Shown here one piece after another: positions 14,755 through 22,888 of a DNA stretch of 22,888 nt (the first letter of the stretch is position 1; each line of letters opens with the position of its first letter). Source of the stretch: Gammaproteobacteria bacterium (lineage in GTDB: Bacteria; Pseudomonadota; Gammaproteobacteria; Magnimaribacterales; Magnimaribacteraceae). Location: contig PCBA01000058.1 of assembly GCA_002730855.1 (NCBI GenBank), positions 1 to 22,888 of the forward strand, read 5' to 3'. The position numbers and the translations under genes are program-made. Under the pieces are notes generated by a model that was not told where the DNA came from, made no database searches, and saw nothing but the letters and a program-made list of their open reading frames with translations.

Positions 14755-15715
14755 CTCTCAGGCCTTATCTGAATCTATAAACAAAGAGCTTAGGCCGATC
14801 TATGTTTTGTTTGCAGAAGAATCTTTTCAGTTATCTGAGCTCTCCGATGAAATCATAAATAAAGCTAAAAATCATGATTACAATGAAAAGCTTAGTTACG
14901 TAATAACTAAGGACTCTGATTGGTCTTTTTTAGACACAGACAATGAGAACTTAGACTTATTCGGTTCGAAGAAAATTATTGAAGTAAAGTTATTAGGTGC
15001 AGGCCCAGGCAACAAAGGATCTAAAGCCCTTAAAGCCTATTCATCTAACCCTGACCCAATGAAATTGTTAATTGTCTTGGCTGAGGGTCTAGACAAGAAA
15101 TCTCAATCTTCTGCTTGGTCTAAAGCATTAGATGATAGCGGGATTATGGTTATTGAGAATCCTATTTCTCAGAAATCTATGCCTTCCTGGATTAAAAGGA
15201 AGGCTGAAAATCATAATCTAAGTATTAATGAAGATGCCGCCCTACTGCTTTCTGAAAAAAGTGAAGGCAATCTTCTAGCCGCTATCCATGAAATTACGAA
15301 ACTTTCTCTATTGTATTCTGGTAAAGCTGTAGGAATTAAAGAAATGGAGAAATCAATAACTAACTCTTCAAAATATGGAATCTTTGATTTATCTAACGCC
15401 TTCGTCAAAGGGGAAAGAGAAAGAATATATACAATCTTAGAATCTCTAAAAGCAGAAGGAACTCAACCTGCACTGATTCTATGGGCTATCTCAAAAGAAA
15501 TACATAATCTGTATAAAGTTAAAGAGGAAAATTCTACCAAGAACATATGGGGCCCAAAATTCTATCTAGATGCCTTGTCATCAAGAGTAAAACAAACTTC
15601 CAAAGCGAAAATTAAGTTTTCGATTCAAGAAATTGCAGAAATAGACTCTTCTATAAAAGGCCTTTCTTCTAAAAACCCTTGGCAATCTATTAGAGATTTA
15701 GCTATAAACTTCTAA
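14744..15715 (+). CDS. holA: DNA polymerase III subunit delta
   Basis: This 323-residue protein is the clamp-loader delta subunit, which opens the beta clamp. The N-terminus MKINSQALSESINKELRPIY corresponds to the E. coli HolA start (LYPEQL-type, then L-R-xYLL). The LFG segment near 75, PSWIKRKAENHNLSI and EGNLLAAIHEITKLSLL (the conserved AAA+ lid region) support the call, as does the position after leuS-lptE. A longer frame opens at a TTG at 14723, adding seven residues (MSWLLIN). I prefer the ATG at 14744, which overlaps the lptE stop by 11 bp as other neighbours here do. The 3' end overlaps the convergent aminotransferase gene by 18 bp, with no terminator between. Confidence 0.93.
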   Translation: MKINSQALSESINKELRPIYVLFAEESFQLSELSDEIINKAKNHDYNEKLSYVITKDSDWSFLDTDNENLDLFGSKKIIEVKLLGAGPGNKGSKALKAYSSNPDPMKLLIVLAEGLDKKSQSSAWSKALDDSGIMVIENPISQKSMPSWIKRKAENHNLSINEDAALLLSEKSEGNLLAAIHEITKLSLLYSGKAVGIKEMEKSITNSSKYGIFDLSNAFVKGERERIYTILESLKAEGTQPALILWAISKEIHNLYKVKEENSTKNIWGPKFYLDALSSRVKQTSKAKIKFSIQEIAEIDSSIKGLSSKNPWQSIRDLAINF

Positions 15716-16552
15716 ATCACTTTCTACAACTTTTAAAGCTTTATGCCACAAGCTCTCTTGATGAGTCCTTTTAGATAAAAATAAGTCTTCAATATTATGT
15801 ACTGGCTGTATCTCTTTAGTTGAACTTGTCATCCAAACTTCATCTACTTTGTTTAGATCTTCAATAGATACTTTTTTTTCTAGAACACTAAATCCTTTAC
15901 CTGAAAGCCTGCTCAGTAAATAATTCCTTGTAACTCCTTGTAAGATATTTTGATTTTTTGGAGGTGTTACAATTTGGTCACCAAATACAAAAAATACGTT
16001 TGAGCTTGTACCTTCATTAATTAAGTTATTATCATGTAACAGAGTCTCATCAAGATCTGAAGAATAATTATCATGATAAGGAATAATGTTTGGTAGTAGA
16101 GTTATTGCTTTTATATCGCACCTTTTCCAACGAATATCTGTATCTAGCCCTACTATAAGACCTTTTTTTTCTGGGTTTAATCTATAGGGATTAATATTAA
16201 GTTCCGAAGAGCTTATAAAGAGTGTCGGCTTTAACTTACTCGAAGATTTATGTGACCTTTCAACATCTACTCCTCTAGTCACTTGAATATACATAGATTG
16301 ATTATCAAATTCATTTCTTTCATAGAGTTCTTCTAAAAGCGTTTTTAAATTATCTAAATTATCTAATGGATCTATATTAATAGCAGACAAAGATCTCTTT
16401 AATCGCTCGAGATGGTCATCATATAAAAAGAAATTTCTTCCGTAAGAAGGAATAACCTCATAAACACCGTCACCAAACAGGAAGCCTCTATCAAAAGGAG
16501 AAATCTTTACTTCTTCTTTTTTGACGAAATCTCCATTCAAATAAGTCCACAT
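15698..16552 (-). CDS. dat: D-amino-acid aminotransferase (class IV PLP enzyme)
   Basis: This 284-residue fold-type IV PLP enzyme probably interconverts D-alanine and 2-oxoglutarate with pyruvate and D-glutamate for peptidoglycan. SPFDRGFLFGDGVYEVIPSY (18-37) is the family's N-terminal signature. TRGVDVERSH ends in R99-S-H101, the RxH substrate-carboxylate trap of D-amino-acid enzymes, which favours Dat over branched-chain transaminase or aminodeoxychorismate lyase. DIKAITLLPN places the PLP lysine at 148, and NEGTSSNVFFV gives the PLP-nitrogen glutamate at 180. After LLPN the usual LAKQxA is replaced by IIPYHDN, an oddity. It lies 13 bp after dacA, a common pairing that fits D-Ala recycling. 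Its last 18 bp overlap the convergent holA. Confidence 0.85.
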   Translation of the reverse strand: MWTYLNGDFVKKEEVKISPFDRGFLFGDGVYEVIPSYGRNFFLYDDHLERLKRSLSAINIDPLDNLDNLKTLLEELYERNEFDNQSMYIQVTRGVDVERSHKSSSKLKPTLFISSSELNINPYRLNPEKKGLIVGLDTDIRWKRCDIKAITLLPNIIPYHDNYSSDLDETLLHDNNLINEGTSSNVFFVFGDQIVTPPKNQNILQGVTRNYLLSRLSGKGFSVLEKKVSIEDLNKVDEVWMTSSTKEIQPVHNIEDLFLSKRTHQESLWHKALKVVESDLEVYS

Positions 16553-16565
16553 AAAATAGGCTAAC

Positions 16566-17732
16566 TCACTCCTCTATCAAAAATTTATAGGTTAATAATT
16601 TTATATTAGACCAAGCCCTACCAAAGAAACCAAGCGCTTTCACATCCTCCATGGCAACCACATCCATCTCTGCAATTGAGTTGCCATCAAGGAGAAGGTT
16701 CACACTTCCCACGACCTGGCCTTTAGTTAGAGGCGCCTGTAAGTAGTCAGCTAAAATAACTTTAGGCTCAACTCTTTGAAAATCTCTCGGAGAGAGAGTA
16801 AGGAACAAATTATCTACTGAAGAAAGGTTAACTTTTTCTTTTTCGCCGCCCCAAACTTGCTCTTCAAGGATGGAGCTGTCTATTGTTAATATTTTTTTAG
16901 TTCGGAAATACCTAAACCCGTAATCAAGCAACCTTCTATTGTCTGTTAATCTTGATTTCTCAGTCGAGCTCTTCAAAGTAACGGCTATAAGCCTCGTATC
17001 ATTCCTAACCCCAGAAGAGACCAAGCAATATCCTGCACTAGTAGTGTGGCCTGTCTTCATACCGTCAATTGAATCATCCTGCCATAAGAGACTATTTCTA
17101 TTTCTTTGTTTGATATTATTGTATGTAAAATACTTTTCTTTATACAAAGCGTAATGATCAGGAAATCTTTCTATTAATTTCATAGACAATCTAGCTAAAT
17201 CTCTAGCCGACGAATAATGATCTTCATTGGGAAGTCCAGTAACATTTGTGAATTTAGTATTACTTAGTCCAAGTTCATTAACGTATAAACTCATTAGCTG
17301 AACAAAGCCTTCCTCGGAAGCTGCTACGTGTTCTGCTATGGCACAACTAGCATCATTCCCTGATTGAATAACCATCCCTTTCATAAGATCAGACATCAAG
17401 ACCTTTGTTCCTTCTCTGATAAACATCTTGGAACCTTCTTTTCTCCAACAATTCTCACTAATAAAAACTTCGTCATCCAAGTTAACAAACCCCTTCTCAA
17501 TTTGATCTGCTGCGACATAGCCAGTCATAATTTTCGTTATACTGGCAGGCTCAATCCTTTCGTCTGCACCTTTCTCAGCAAGTATTCTCCCCGAAACTGA
17601 ATCTAGAAGAATAAAGTTATTGGCATTCAATGAAGGTGGATCGGGTATAAAACTTTCTTGCGTACTTAAATTAGAAGATAAAAAAACTAAGAATAGAATT
17701 CGAAGCAAAAAAAGACTAAATAATTTGTACAT
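16566..17732 (-). CDS. dacA: D-alanyl-D-alanine carboxypeptidase, PBP5/6 family
   Basis: From the ATG at 17732 this is 388 residues with a signal peptide (MYKLFSLFLLRILFLVFLSS). It removes the terminal D-Ala from peptidoglycan stem peptides in the periplasm. The penicillin-binding triad is complete: SITK (S64, K67), SGN (124-126) and KTG (226-228), set in EPASITKIMTGYVAA, VIQSGNDASCAIAEH and DGMKTGHTTSAGYC. The C-terminal PBP5-type beta domain follows, and the end (FFGRAWSNIKLLTYKFLIEE) looks like the amphipathic membrane anchor. A longer frame starts at 17780 and overlaps mltB, but it adds 16 residues ahead of a good signal peptide, so I take the inner ATG, which leaves a 13-bp gap. The gene sits in the elongasome operon. 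Confidence 0.95.
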   Translation of the reverse strand: MYKLFSLFLLRILFLVFLSSNLSTQESFIPDPPSLNANNFILLDSVSGRILAEKGADERIEPASITKIMTGYVAADQIEKGFVNLDDEVFISENCWRKEGSKMFIREGTKVLMSDLMKGMVIQSGNDASCAIAEHVAASEEGFVQLMSLYVNELGLSNTKFTNVTGLPNEDHYSSARDLARLSMKLIERFPDHYALYKEKYFTYNNIKQRNRNSLLWQDDSIDGMKTGHTTSAGYCLVSSGVRNDTRLIAVTLKSSTEKSRLTDNRRLLDYGFRYFRTKKILTIDSSILEEQVWGGEKEKVNLSSVDNLFLTLSPRDFQRVEPKVILADYLQAPLTKGQVVGSVNLLLDGNSIAEMDVVAMEDVKALGFFGRAWSNIKLLTYKFLIEE

Positions 17733-17745
17733 ATTAATTTTCCAA

Positions 17746-18732
17746 TTAAAGAAACACTGACAAGGATCTACTAAACTCAAAAACAGCCATTACATATAAC
17801 TTACTTCTATTGTATCTTGATAAAGAATAATAGTTATCAAAACCAAGCCAAAATTCAAAGCCGCCATCTAGCTCAAGTGCTATTGGGACAATCTTTAAAT
17901 TTCCGGATATCTTTTCTTGAGGCTCTAGCCCTAGCTTAGTTAGTTCTATAGGAGTCATGTAAGGCTTAAACGAAGATTTAAATGAAATATCAGCACTATT
18001 GCTAAAAGCTCTAATAGCTATAGGTGTATTAGGCTTCCATTTTCCTTTTTTACTAAGAAAATTAGCTACACTGCCTATTGCGTCTATAGGATTATTTAAA
18101 ATATCCCTAACGCCGTCTAAATCAAAATCTACAGCATATTTCCTGTAACTATCAGGCATAAATTGACCATACCCCATAGCTCCTGCAATAGAGCCTTCAA
18201 TTAATTTAGGCTCAAAACCCTCTTCTCTACTTAACAATAAGAACTCTTCAAGTTGTGTTTTAAAAAATTTAGATCTTCTTGGGTAGTTGAAAGAAAGTGT
18301 CATTAAAGAATCTAGTACTCTTGTATTACCTGTTATTCGACCATATCTAGTCTCGATTCCTATTATTGAGGCTATAACTTCTGCAGGAACTCCGTAAATA
18401 TCTTCAGCTCTTTTAAGATCATTCCTATACAAACTTATAAACTCTTTGCCTGCATTTATCCTCGACTCAGAAATCATCATATTTTTATATTTTGACCAAG
18501 TCATCGTACCTTCAGGCTGCCTATTCATTATGCGAACTACCTTCTCTTGAAAAACTGCACCTCCTAATAAGTCAATAAGCTCATCAAAATCAAAATCATG
18601 CTTTGTTGCAAGATAAGAAGCATAAGCCTTAACGTCATCTCTCGAAGAATATTCAGTGTTTTCTTCTGAAAAGACCTGGTTACATAGTGTTAACAACACC
18701 ATGAAACAAACAATTTTCAAATTTTTTATCAT
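17746..18732 (-). CDS. mltB: Membrane-associated lytic transglycosylase B (GH103)
   Basis: This 328-residue protein has a signal peptide (MIKNLKIVCFMVLLTLCNQVFS). It cleaves glycan strands to 1,6-anhydro-muropeptides in the periplasm. The catalytic glutamate is E127 in SIIGIETRYGR. LDSLMTLSFNYPRRSKFF, GSIAGAMGYGQFMPDSYRKY and DFDLDGVRDILNNPIDAIGS are standard MltB blocks. C17 lies in the hydrophobic core (LLTLCNQ) without a good lipobox, so it may be soluble rather than a lipoprotein. Its ATG overlaps the rodA stop by 4 bp. In many relatives rlpA lies between mltB and dacA; it is absent here. Confidence 0.95.
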   Translation of the reverse strand: MIKNLKIVCFMVLLTLCNQVFSEENTEYSSRDDVKAYASYLATKHDFDFDELIDLLGGAVFQEKVVRIMNRQPEGTMTWSKYKNMMISESRINAGKEFISLYRNDLKRAEDIYGVPAEVIASIIGIETRYGRITGNTRVLDSLMTLSFNYPRRSKFFKTQLEEFLLLSREEGFEPKLIEGSIAGAMGYGQFMPDSYRKYAVDFDLDGVRDILNNPIDAIGSVANFLSKKGKWKPNTPIAIRAFSNSADISFKSSFKPYMTPIELTKLGLEPQEKISGNLKIVPIALELDGGFEFWLGFDNYYSLSRYNRSKLYVMAVFEFSRSLSVFL

Positions 18733-19853
18733 ACGCTTCTCTTCATTGACAGAACTACTCCAAAAGCCAATAAATGAACAATTATTGATGTTCCTCCTTG
18801 GCTAATTAAAGGTAAAGGCACTCCAACTACTGGAATTATACCTATAACCATTAATACATTAATTAAAATAAATAATAGGAAAATAAAACCTAAGGAACTA
18901 CATGCTATTCTTTCAAAATTAGTTCCTGCTTGATAACTGATTCTAAATACTCTCCAAATAATGAACCCATACAAAAGGAACATTACCAATAACCCTATAA
19001 GCCCTAGCTCTTCTGCTATAACAGAAAAGATAAAATCAGAATGGCTTTCAGGAATAAAATCAAGCTGGCTCTGTGTCCCCGATAAATAACCTTTTCCTGT
19101 AAGCCCGCCTGAGCCAATCGCGGTTTTAGATTGAGATATATTCCAACCTGTTCCTAAGGGGTCTGCCTCAGGATCAAAAAGAGTTAATACCCTTTGTCTT
19201 TGATATTCCAATAATAAATTGGACCATATGTATGGAGACAATGAGGCTAAAATAATTAAATATCCAATAATAATTCTGTAGGGTATTCCAGCTAAGAATA
19301 TAGGTATTAATCCTGAAGTGAATACTATAATAGCAGTACCTAAATCAGGCTGTTTATATACTAAATAAAAACATAACAAAGCTGCTAATGTGGCGATTAT
19401 CCAATCATATAAAGATGGTTTTATATCTTTTCTAAATAAAAAGGCAACTATCGATAAAGGCAAAATTAGTCTAATAATTTCTGATGGTTGAAAAGAAAAA
19501 AACCCTAAATCTATCCATCTACTTGTTTCATAACCTTTTGCCGGATTAATTAATACATATATCAACAATAACAAACCTAACCAATATGAATTCATTAGGA
19601 TATTTTTATATGATTCAGGTTTTAACTGGGCTACAGCTAACATAAGGAATAATCCAATACTTATAAAAACCAACTGTCTTGATACCATCAAGATGGACTG
19701 CCCACTAGCGCTATAAAGCATAAATATTCCAAACCCTAAAATTACTAGAATAGAAAAAAATAAAGCCACATCCTTAAGAAAAAAAGAAAAGGAAAAAGAA
19801 GGGCCTACTAATGGATCATTAATTTGATAATCTAGAGGTGGTCTTCTAGACAT
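18729..19853 (-). CDS. rodA: Rod-shape peptidoglycan glycosyltransferase RodA
   Basis: This 374-residue SEDS-family membrane enzyme has about ten hydrophobic segments. It polymerises lipid II into glycan strands during lateral wall growth, paired with PBP2. Family blocks are FFSFQPSEIIRLILPL, YKQPDLGTAII with the catalytic Asp region, GSGGLTGKGYLSGTQSQLDF, IPESHSDFIFSVIAEELGL and VVGVPLPLISQGGTS. The frame also opens at TTG codons up to 19862, but the ATG at 19853 (MSRRPPLDYQ) is the likely start and overlaps the mrdA stop by 8 bp. The mrdA-rodA pairing is nearly universal in rod-shaped gammaproteobacteria and implies a rod-shaped cell. Confidence 0.96.
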   Translation of the reverse strand: MSRRPPLDYQINDPLVGPSFSFSFFLKDVALFFSILVILGFGIFMLYSASGQSILMVSRQLVFISIGLFLMLAVAQLKPESYKNILMNSYWLGLLLLIYVLINPAKGYETSRWIDLGFFSFQPSEIIRLILPLSIVAFLFRKDIKPSLYDWIIATLAALLCFYLVYKQPDLGTAIIVFTSGLIPIFLAGIPYRIIIGYLIILASLSPYIWSNLLLEYQRQRVLTLFDPEADPLGTGWNISQSKTAIGSGGLTGKGYLSGTQSQLDFIPESHSDFIFSVIAEELGLIGLLVMFLLYGFIIWRVFRISYQAGTNFERIACSSLGFIFLLFILINVLMVIGIIPVVGVPLPLISQGGTSIIVHLLAFGVVLSMKRSV

Positions 19854-21690
19854 CAGCAACAACTTCTTTCTGATATTGTTTAATCAGCTTCATGGCAATA
19901 GGCGCAGCGACAGAACTTCCGGACTCTCCATTCTCTACAACAACCACAACAGTTAAATTTGGGTTGGGTATAGGGCCATAACAAACAAAAAGAGCATGGT
20001 CCCTATTCTTTTCAACTGCTCTTATGCCTTCATATTCTTCCTTAACAGTTAATTCCTGATCCACTAAACTTTTTATCTGAGCCGTTCCTGTCTTCCCAGC
20101 AATCTTCAATCCTCCTTCTGTGTATAGATTATGAGCCGTACCATTCCAAGAGCTTATAACTGAAATCATAGATTGTTCTATGATCTTCCAATTTTCTTCA
20201 TCTCTTAGATCTACTTCAAATAGAAGTTCTGGTTTAATTTCTTCTTTTCCCAATAATTGCACCAATTTAGGTTTATATATTTTTCCTTTTGTTGCTATTG
20301 CAGAAACCGACAATGCTAACTGTAGTGGAGTTATAGTGATGTAACCTTGCCCTATTCCAATGTTTATAGTATCGCCAACAAACCACGCCTCACCAACATT
20401 TCCTAATTTCCAACTCTTATCAGGCAATATACTGGAAGATTCATTCTCTAGATCTATGCCTGTTTCTCTTCCAAAATAAAATAGACTTAAAAATGTAGAA
20501 ATCTTATCTATAGTAAGCTTTGAAGCTAATTCATAAAAATAAACATCTGAAGACTCTACTATTGCTTTGTGGAGATTAACCTTCCCATGCCCTTCTTCTT
20601 TCCAGCCTCTATATTTTCTTCCTTCTTCGTTTATTTGAAATATACCTTTGTCGTCAATCTCTGTATTTTGATCTATAACACTATTTTCTAAACCCAATAG
20701 TCCCAAAAAAGGTTTGATGGTTGAAGCTGGGGGATATGATCCGGATATCACTCTATTAAAAAAAGGCGCTTCTATTTTCTTATTCAAGCTGAATGAAAGC
20801 CCGCTTTCAGATTTATTCAATACATTAGGATTGTAGTCAGGAGAGCTTACAAGTGCCTTTATAAAACCCGTATTAGGATCAATTGCTATTACAGCACCCT
20901 TTCTTCCACCTAATTCTTTTCTGGCTGTCATTTGTAAATCTAAATCAATTGATAATGATAGATTTAAAGGCCTAACAGGGTTAAGCCTCTCTAGCTCTCT
21001 TATTTGATTCCCAAATACATCAACCTCTACTTTTTTAATTCCTCTTATTCCCCTCATCTGAGATTCATATCTTCTCTCAAGTCCGACCTTACCCAAGTAA
21101 GACCCTGGGTGATATTTAATCTCAGAGTTATAAACCACATCTTCTTTAGTTAACTCCCCTAAATGTCCAACAACATGGGAAAATAAATTCTTGTGAGGTA
21201 AAAACCTTCTTAATCTTGTGTTGAGCTCAACAGATGGCCAAAGTTCTTTATTCACTTGGAATTTAGCTAACTGCAGATCCGTTAGGTCCGAGAGTATGGT
21301 TATTTTTTCAAAATCCTTATAGTTTTCTATCAGAGGTAAGTCTAAGCTAGTGCCCTGGTCAATTAGGTATTTCTCCACATTCTTAAGTTCGTCAATTGAT
21401 TTACTAACTAAACCTTTCTTAATTAATAATTCTTGAGTAACAATATTCTCCGCAACTATCTGTCCATCCATTAATTTAATTAAGCCTCTTGCAGGATAAA
21501 TTGGCTCACTAATGATTCTATTGTTTTCAGACTCAGTAAAATAATCTCTAGTTTCTAGAACAGTAAGTTGAATAATTTTTAGTACACCTACCAATATCAG
21601 CAAACCCGAGAGTAGGAATAGGAAACTTGATCTTTGTTTTAACCTTCGTAAATCATTGCTTTCACTTCTAAGGTCTTTAGCTATTCTCAT
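19846..21690 (-). CDS. mrdA: Penicillin-binding protein 2, peptidoglycan transpeptidase
   Basis: This 614-residue class B penicillin-binding protein is the cross-linking partner of RodA in the elongasome. It has one N-terminal transmembrane helix (about 21-43) and the pedestal domain with YPARGLI (65-71). The transpeptidase domain has the nucleophile motif STIK (S323, K326) in SYPPASTIKPF, the second motif SSD (380-382, with Asp as in other PBP2 proteins) and KTG (533-535) in IAGKTGTAQIK. HPGSYLGKVGLERRYE is typical of PBP2. The length is close to E. coli PBP2 (633). The start is 2 bp after the rlmH stop, without a visible Shine-Dalgarno, so translation probably depends on coupling. Confidence 0.97.
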   Translation of the reverse strand: MRIAKDLRSESNDLRRLKQRSSFLFLLSGLLILVGVLKIIQLTVLETRDYFTESENNRIISEPIYPARGLIKLMDGQIVAENIVTQELLIKKGLVSKSIDELKNVEKYLIDQGTSLDLPLIENYKDFEKITILSDLTDLQLAKFQVNKELWPSVELNTRLRRFLPHKNLFSHVVGHLGELTKEDVVYNSEIKYHPGSYLGKVGLERRYESQMRGIRGIKKVEVDVFGNQIRELERLNPVRPLNLSLSIDLDLQMTARKELGGRKGAVIAIDPNTGFIKALVSSPDYNPNVLNKSESGLSFSLNKKIEAPFFNRVISGSYPPASTIKPFLGLLGLENSVIDQNTEIDDKGIFQINEEGRKYRGWKEEGHGKVNLHKAIVESSDVYFYELASKLTIDKISTFLSLFYFGRETGIDLENESSSILPDKSWKLGNVGEAWFVGDTINIGIGQGYITITPLQLALSVSAIATKGKIYKPKLVQLLGKEEIKPELLFEVDLRDEENWKIIEQSMISVISSWNGTAHNLYTEGGLKIAGKTGTAQIKSLVDQELTVKEEYEGIRAVEKNRDHALFVCYGPIPNPNLTVVVVVENGESGSSVAAPIAMKLIKQYQKEVVADV

Positions 21691-21692
21691 GA

Positions 21693-22160
21693 TTATCTAT
21701 GATAAGGGTGATTTTGAGTTATAGACCAAGCCCTATAGAGCTGTTCAATGATTATTACTGGCACTAGAGAGTGAGGAAAAGTAAGTTCAGATAGAGACCA
21801 TGAAAAGCGACTTTGGTTAATACATTCTTCACTAAGCCCATCAGGACCTCCGATAATAAAAGAAATATTATTTGATGATGATATCCAATCTTCTAGGCTA
21901 TTCTTCAAATCTAAAGTATCTAATTTCCTCCCTTTTCTGTCTAAACTTACGACTATATCGTTCTCCTTTGTGTTTGATAACAGAAGTTTACTTTCTGATT
22001 GAATAATCTTTTGTACATTGTAGTTCTTGTTTCTTCGAATAGGCTTGCAACCCTTCCAATTTATATTGATAGATTTATTAAACCTTGATTCATATGATTC
22101 AAATGCCTGCTTAGCCCAATCTGGTCTGCTAGATTCTATACAAACAATACTAATCAACAT
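21693..22160 (-). CDS. rlmH: 23S rRNA (pseudouridine(1915)-N(3))-methyltransferase RlmH
   Basis: This 155-residue SPOUT-class methyltransferase modifies pseudouridine 1915 in helix 69 of 23S rRNA on the assembled ribosome. The C-terminal knot motifs are clear: ISFIIGGPDGLSEEC (SAM-binding loop) and SELTFPHSLV, then IEQLYRAWSITQNHPYHR at the extreme C-terminus, the family's conserved end. The length matches E. coli RlmH (155). The ATG shares one base with the rsfS stop (TAATG), a tight coupling. Confidence 0.97.
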   Translation of the reverse strand: MLISIVCIESSRPDWAKQAFESYESRFNKSININWKGCKPIRRNKNYNVQKIIQSESKLLLSNTKENDIVVSLDRKGRKLDTLDLKNSLEDWISSSNNISFIIGGPDGLSEECINQSRFSWSLSELTFPHSLVPVIIIEQLYRAWSITQNHPYHR

Positions 22161-22483
22161 TACAAATCAGGATCCCACAAGCTTTCTAAGTCGTAGAACT
22201 TCCTAGCTTCAGCGGACATTAAATGAACAACAATATCTCCTGCATCTACAAGGAGCCAATCATCTCCTTCTTGCCCTTCTACTTTGACTTGGCCAATTTT
22301 ATTCTTCTTTAATCCCTCTATAATCCTTTCACTAATTGCACTGATATGTCGATTAGAAGTTCCAGAAGCAATGATCATAAAATCAGTTAAGTGGCTCAAC
22401 TTTTTAACATTTATAGCAATAGGGTCTACAGCTTTAATATCTTTTAAGTTTTCAATAATCTTATTCTTTAAAGATATAGTCAT
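22160..22483 (-). CDS. rsfS: Ribosomal silencing factor RsfS
   Basis: This 107-residue protein binds ribosomal protein uL14 and blocks subunit joining when nutrients are scarce. Recognised by DFMIIASGTSNRHISAISE (about 33-51), VEGQEGDDWLLVDAGDIVVH (about 73-92) and RKFYDLESLW at the end. The length equals that of typical family members. An AGGT ribosome binding site precedes the ATG. It lies 3 bp after nadD and overlaps rlmH by one base. The nadD-rsfS-rlmH order is conserved. Confidence 0.97.
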   Translation of the reverse strand: MTISLKNKIIENLKDIKAVDPIAINVKKLSHLTDFMIIASGTSNRHISAISERIIEGLKKNKIGQVKVEGQEGDDWLLVDAGDIVVHLMSAEARKFYDLESLWDPDL

Positions 22484-22486
22484 TAT

Positions 22487-22888
22487 TTACCTGTATAAGT
22501 TCCCTTTATTTATATTTTCACTAACTTCTTCTAGAAGATACTTAGATACATCCTCCCCTCGACTAATCTTTCTTCTCACTTCCGTAGAGCTAATCTCTAT
22601 TGGTCTAATTCTTATTAAGTAAATTTTTCCAGCCCCAGAATTTAAAGATTCTTTGTTTGTCGTATGTTTCTTAGATAAAAGATCAAATGCCTTGCCGCCT
22701 GATTTTATTCCATAGTTCGGACGTATCATGACTATGATATTCACCATGTTTACAAATTCTTCCCATTGATGCCAACTGTCTATACCCGTAAAAGCATCAG
22801 AACCCATAATCCAAACAAGGGAATCTCCGGTAAATTCTTTGGATAGTTCCTTTAAGGTTGAAATTGCATAAGAAGGACCTTCTTTTCT
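22487..22888 (-). CDS. nadD: Nicotinate-nucleotide adenylyltransferase NadD (5' end outside window)
   Basis: The last 133 codons of nadD are present and the frame is open to the right edge, so the N-terminus with the nucleotide-binding GxFdPxHxGH motif is missing. The enzyme joins ATP and nicotinate mononucleotide in NAD synthesis. Visible blocks are RKEGPSYAISTLKEL, VWIMGSDAFTGIDSWHQWEE and VMIRPNYG, and near the C-terminus ISSTEVRRKISRGEDVSKYL, the second half of the adenylyltransferase signature (SSTxIR). It is the first visible gene of the cell-wall operon, so the operon's promoter lies outside the window. Confidence 0.95.
   Translation of the reverse strand, partial: RKEGPSYAISTLKELSKEFTGDSLVWIMGSDAFTGIDSWHQWEEFVNMVNIIVMIRPNYGIKSGGKAFDLLSKKHTTNKESLNSGAGKIYLIRIRPIEISSTEVRRKISRGEDVSKYLLEEVSENINKGNLYR

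Noticed and set aside
17733..17780. dacA start at 17780 overlapping mltB by 35 bp
   Set aside because: The extra residues precede a complete signal peptide that starts at the inner ATG (17732), which leaves a normal short gap.
22284..22622. 112-residue plus-strand ORF with hydrophobic stretches
   Set aside because: Antisense to rsfS and nadD, both recognised by conserved motifs; hydrophobicity arises from the complementary strand of Lys/Glu/Asp-rich codons.

Overview
The window is an AT-rich, densely packed bacterial chromosome segment. Gene content and order are those of a gammaproteobacterium: aroQ-accB-accC, leuS-lptE-holA and nadD-rsfS-rlmH-mrdA-rodA-mltB-dacA, with trxA next to rho. Low GC, very short or negative intergenic distances and the small gene sizes suggest a streamlined marine lineage of the SAR86 type. 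That placement is inference from style, not a phylogenetic result. Nearly every base is coding. No stretch over about 100 bases lacks a gene, and I see no tRNA, rRNA, CRISPR array, insertion sequence or phage gene.

Layout. (1) 1-2654, minus strand: a translationally coupled cluster of a flavin reductase-like protein, an exported DUF4399 protein and a large exported DUF5916 protein that runs off the left edge. (2) 2719-3520, plus: rsmD and an unrecognised 82-residue membrane protein. (3) 3522-9052, minus: in transcription order a periplasmic PCuAC-type copper chaperone, a two-domain peptide ABC ATPase (YejF-like), ilvD, trxA and rho. (4) 8988-15715, plus: a free-standing DsbD N-terminal domain, then aroQ, accB, accC, leuS, lptE and holA, covering shikimate, fatty-acid, translation, LPS export and replication functions. 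(5) 15698-22888, minus: nadD (cut by the right edge), rsfS, rlmH, mrdA (PBP2), rodA, mltB, dacA and a D-amino-acid aminotransferase. This is a cell-wall elongation and maturation operon headed by NAD synthesis and ribosome genes.

How the genes work together. Region 5 is one functional block. RodA polymerises glycan strands, PBP2 cross-links them, MltB cleaves glycan, DacA trims stem peptides and Dat interconverts D-Ala and D-Glu. In E. coli nadD follows holA on the same strand. Here the nadD-to-dat block is flipped so that dat and holA meet tail to tail.

Most interesting spot: 8600-9482. A copper chaperone with an exact H-x11-M-x21-H-x-M spacing and a detached DsbD alpha domain are encoded head to head, and the coding regions of their signal peptides overlap by about 65 bp on opposite strands. 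The DsbD piece occupies the place upstream of aroQ where some gammaproteobacteria carry full-length dsbD. The rest of the window is mostly conserved housekeeping, and I do not claim a wholly new system.
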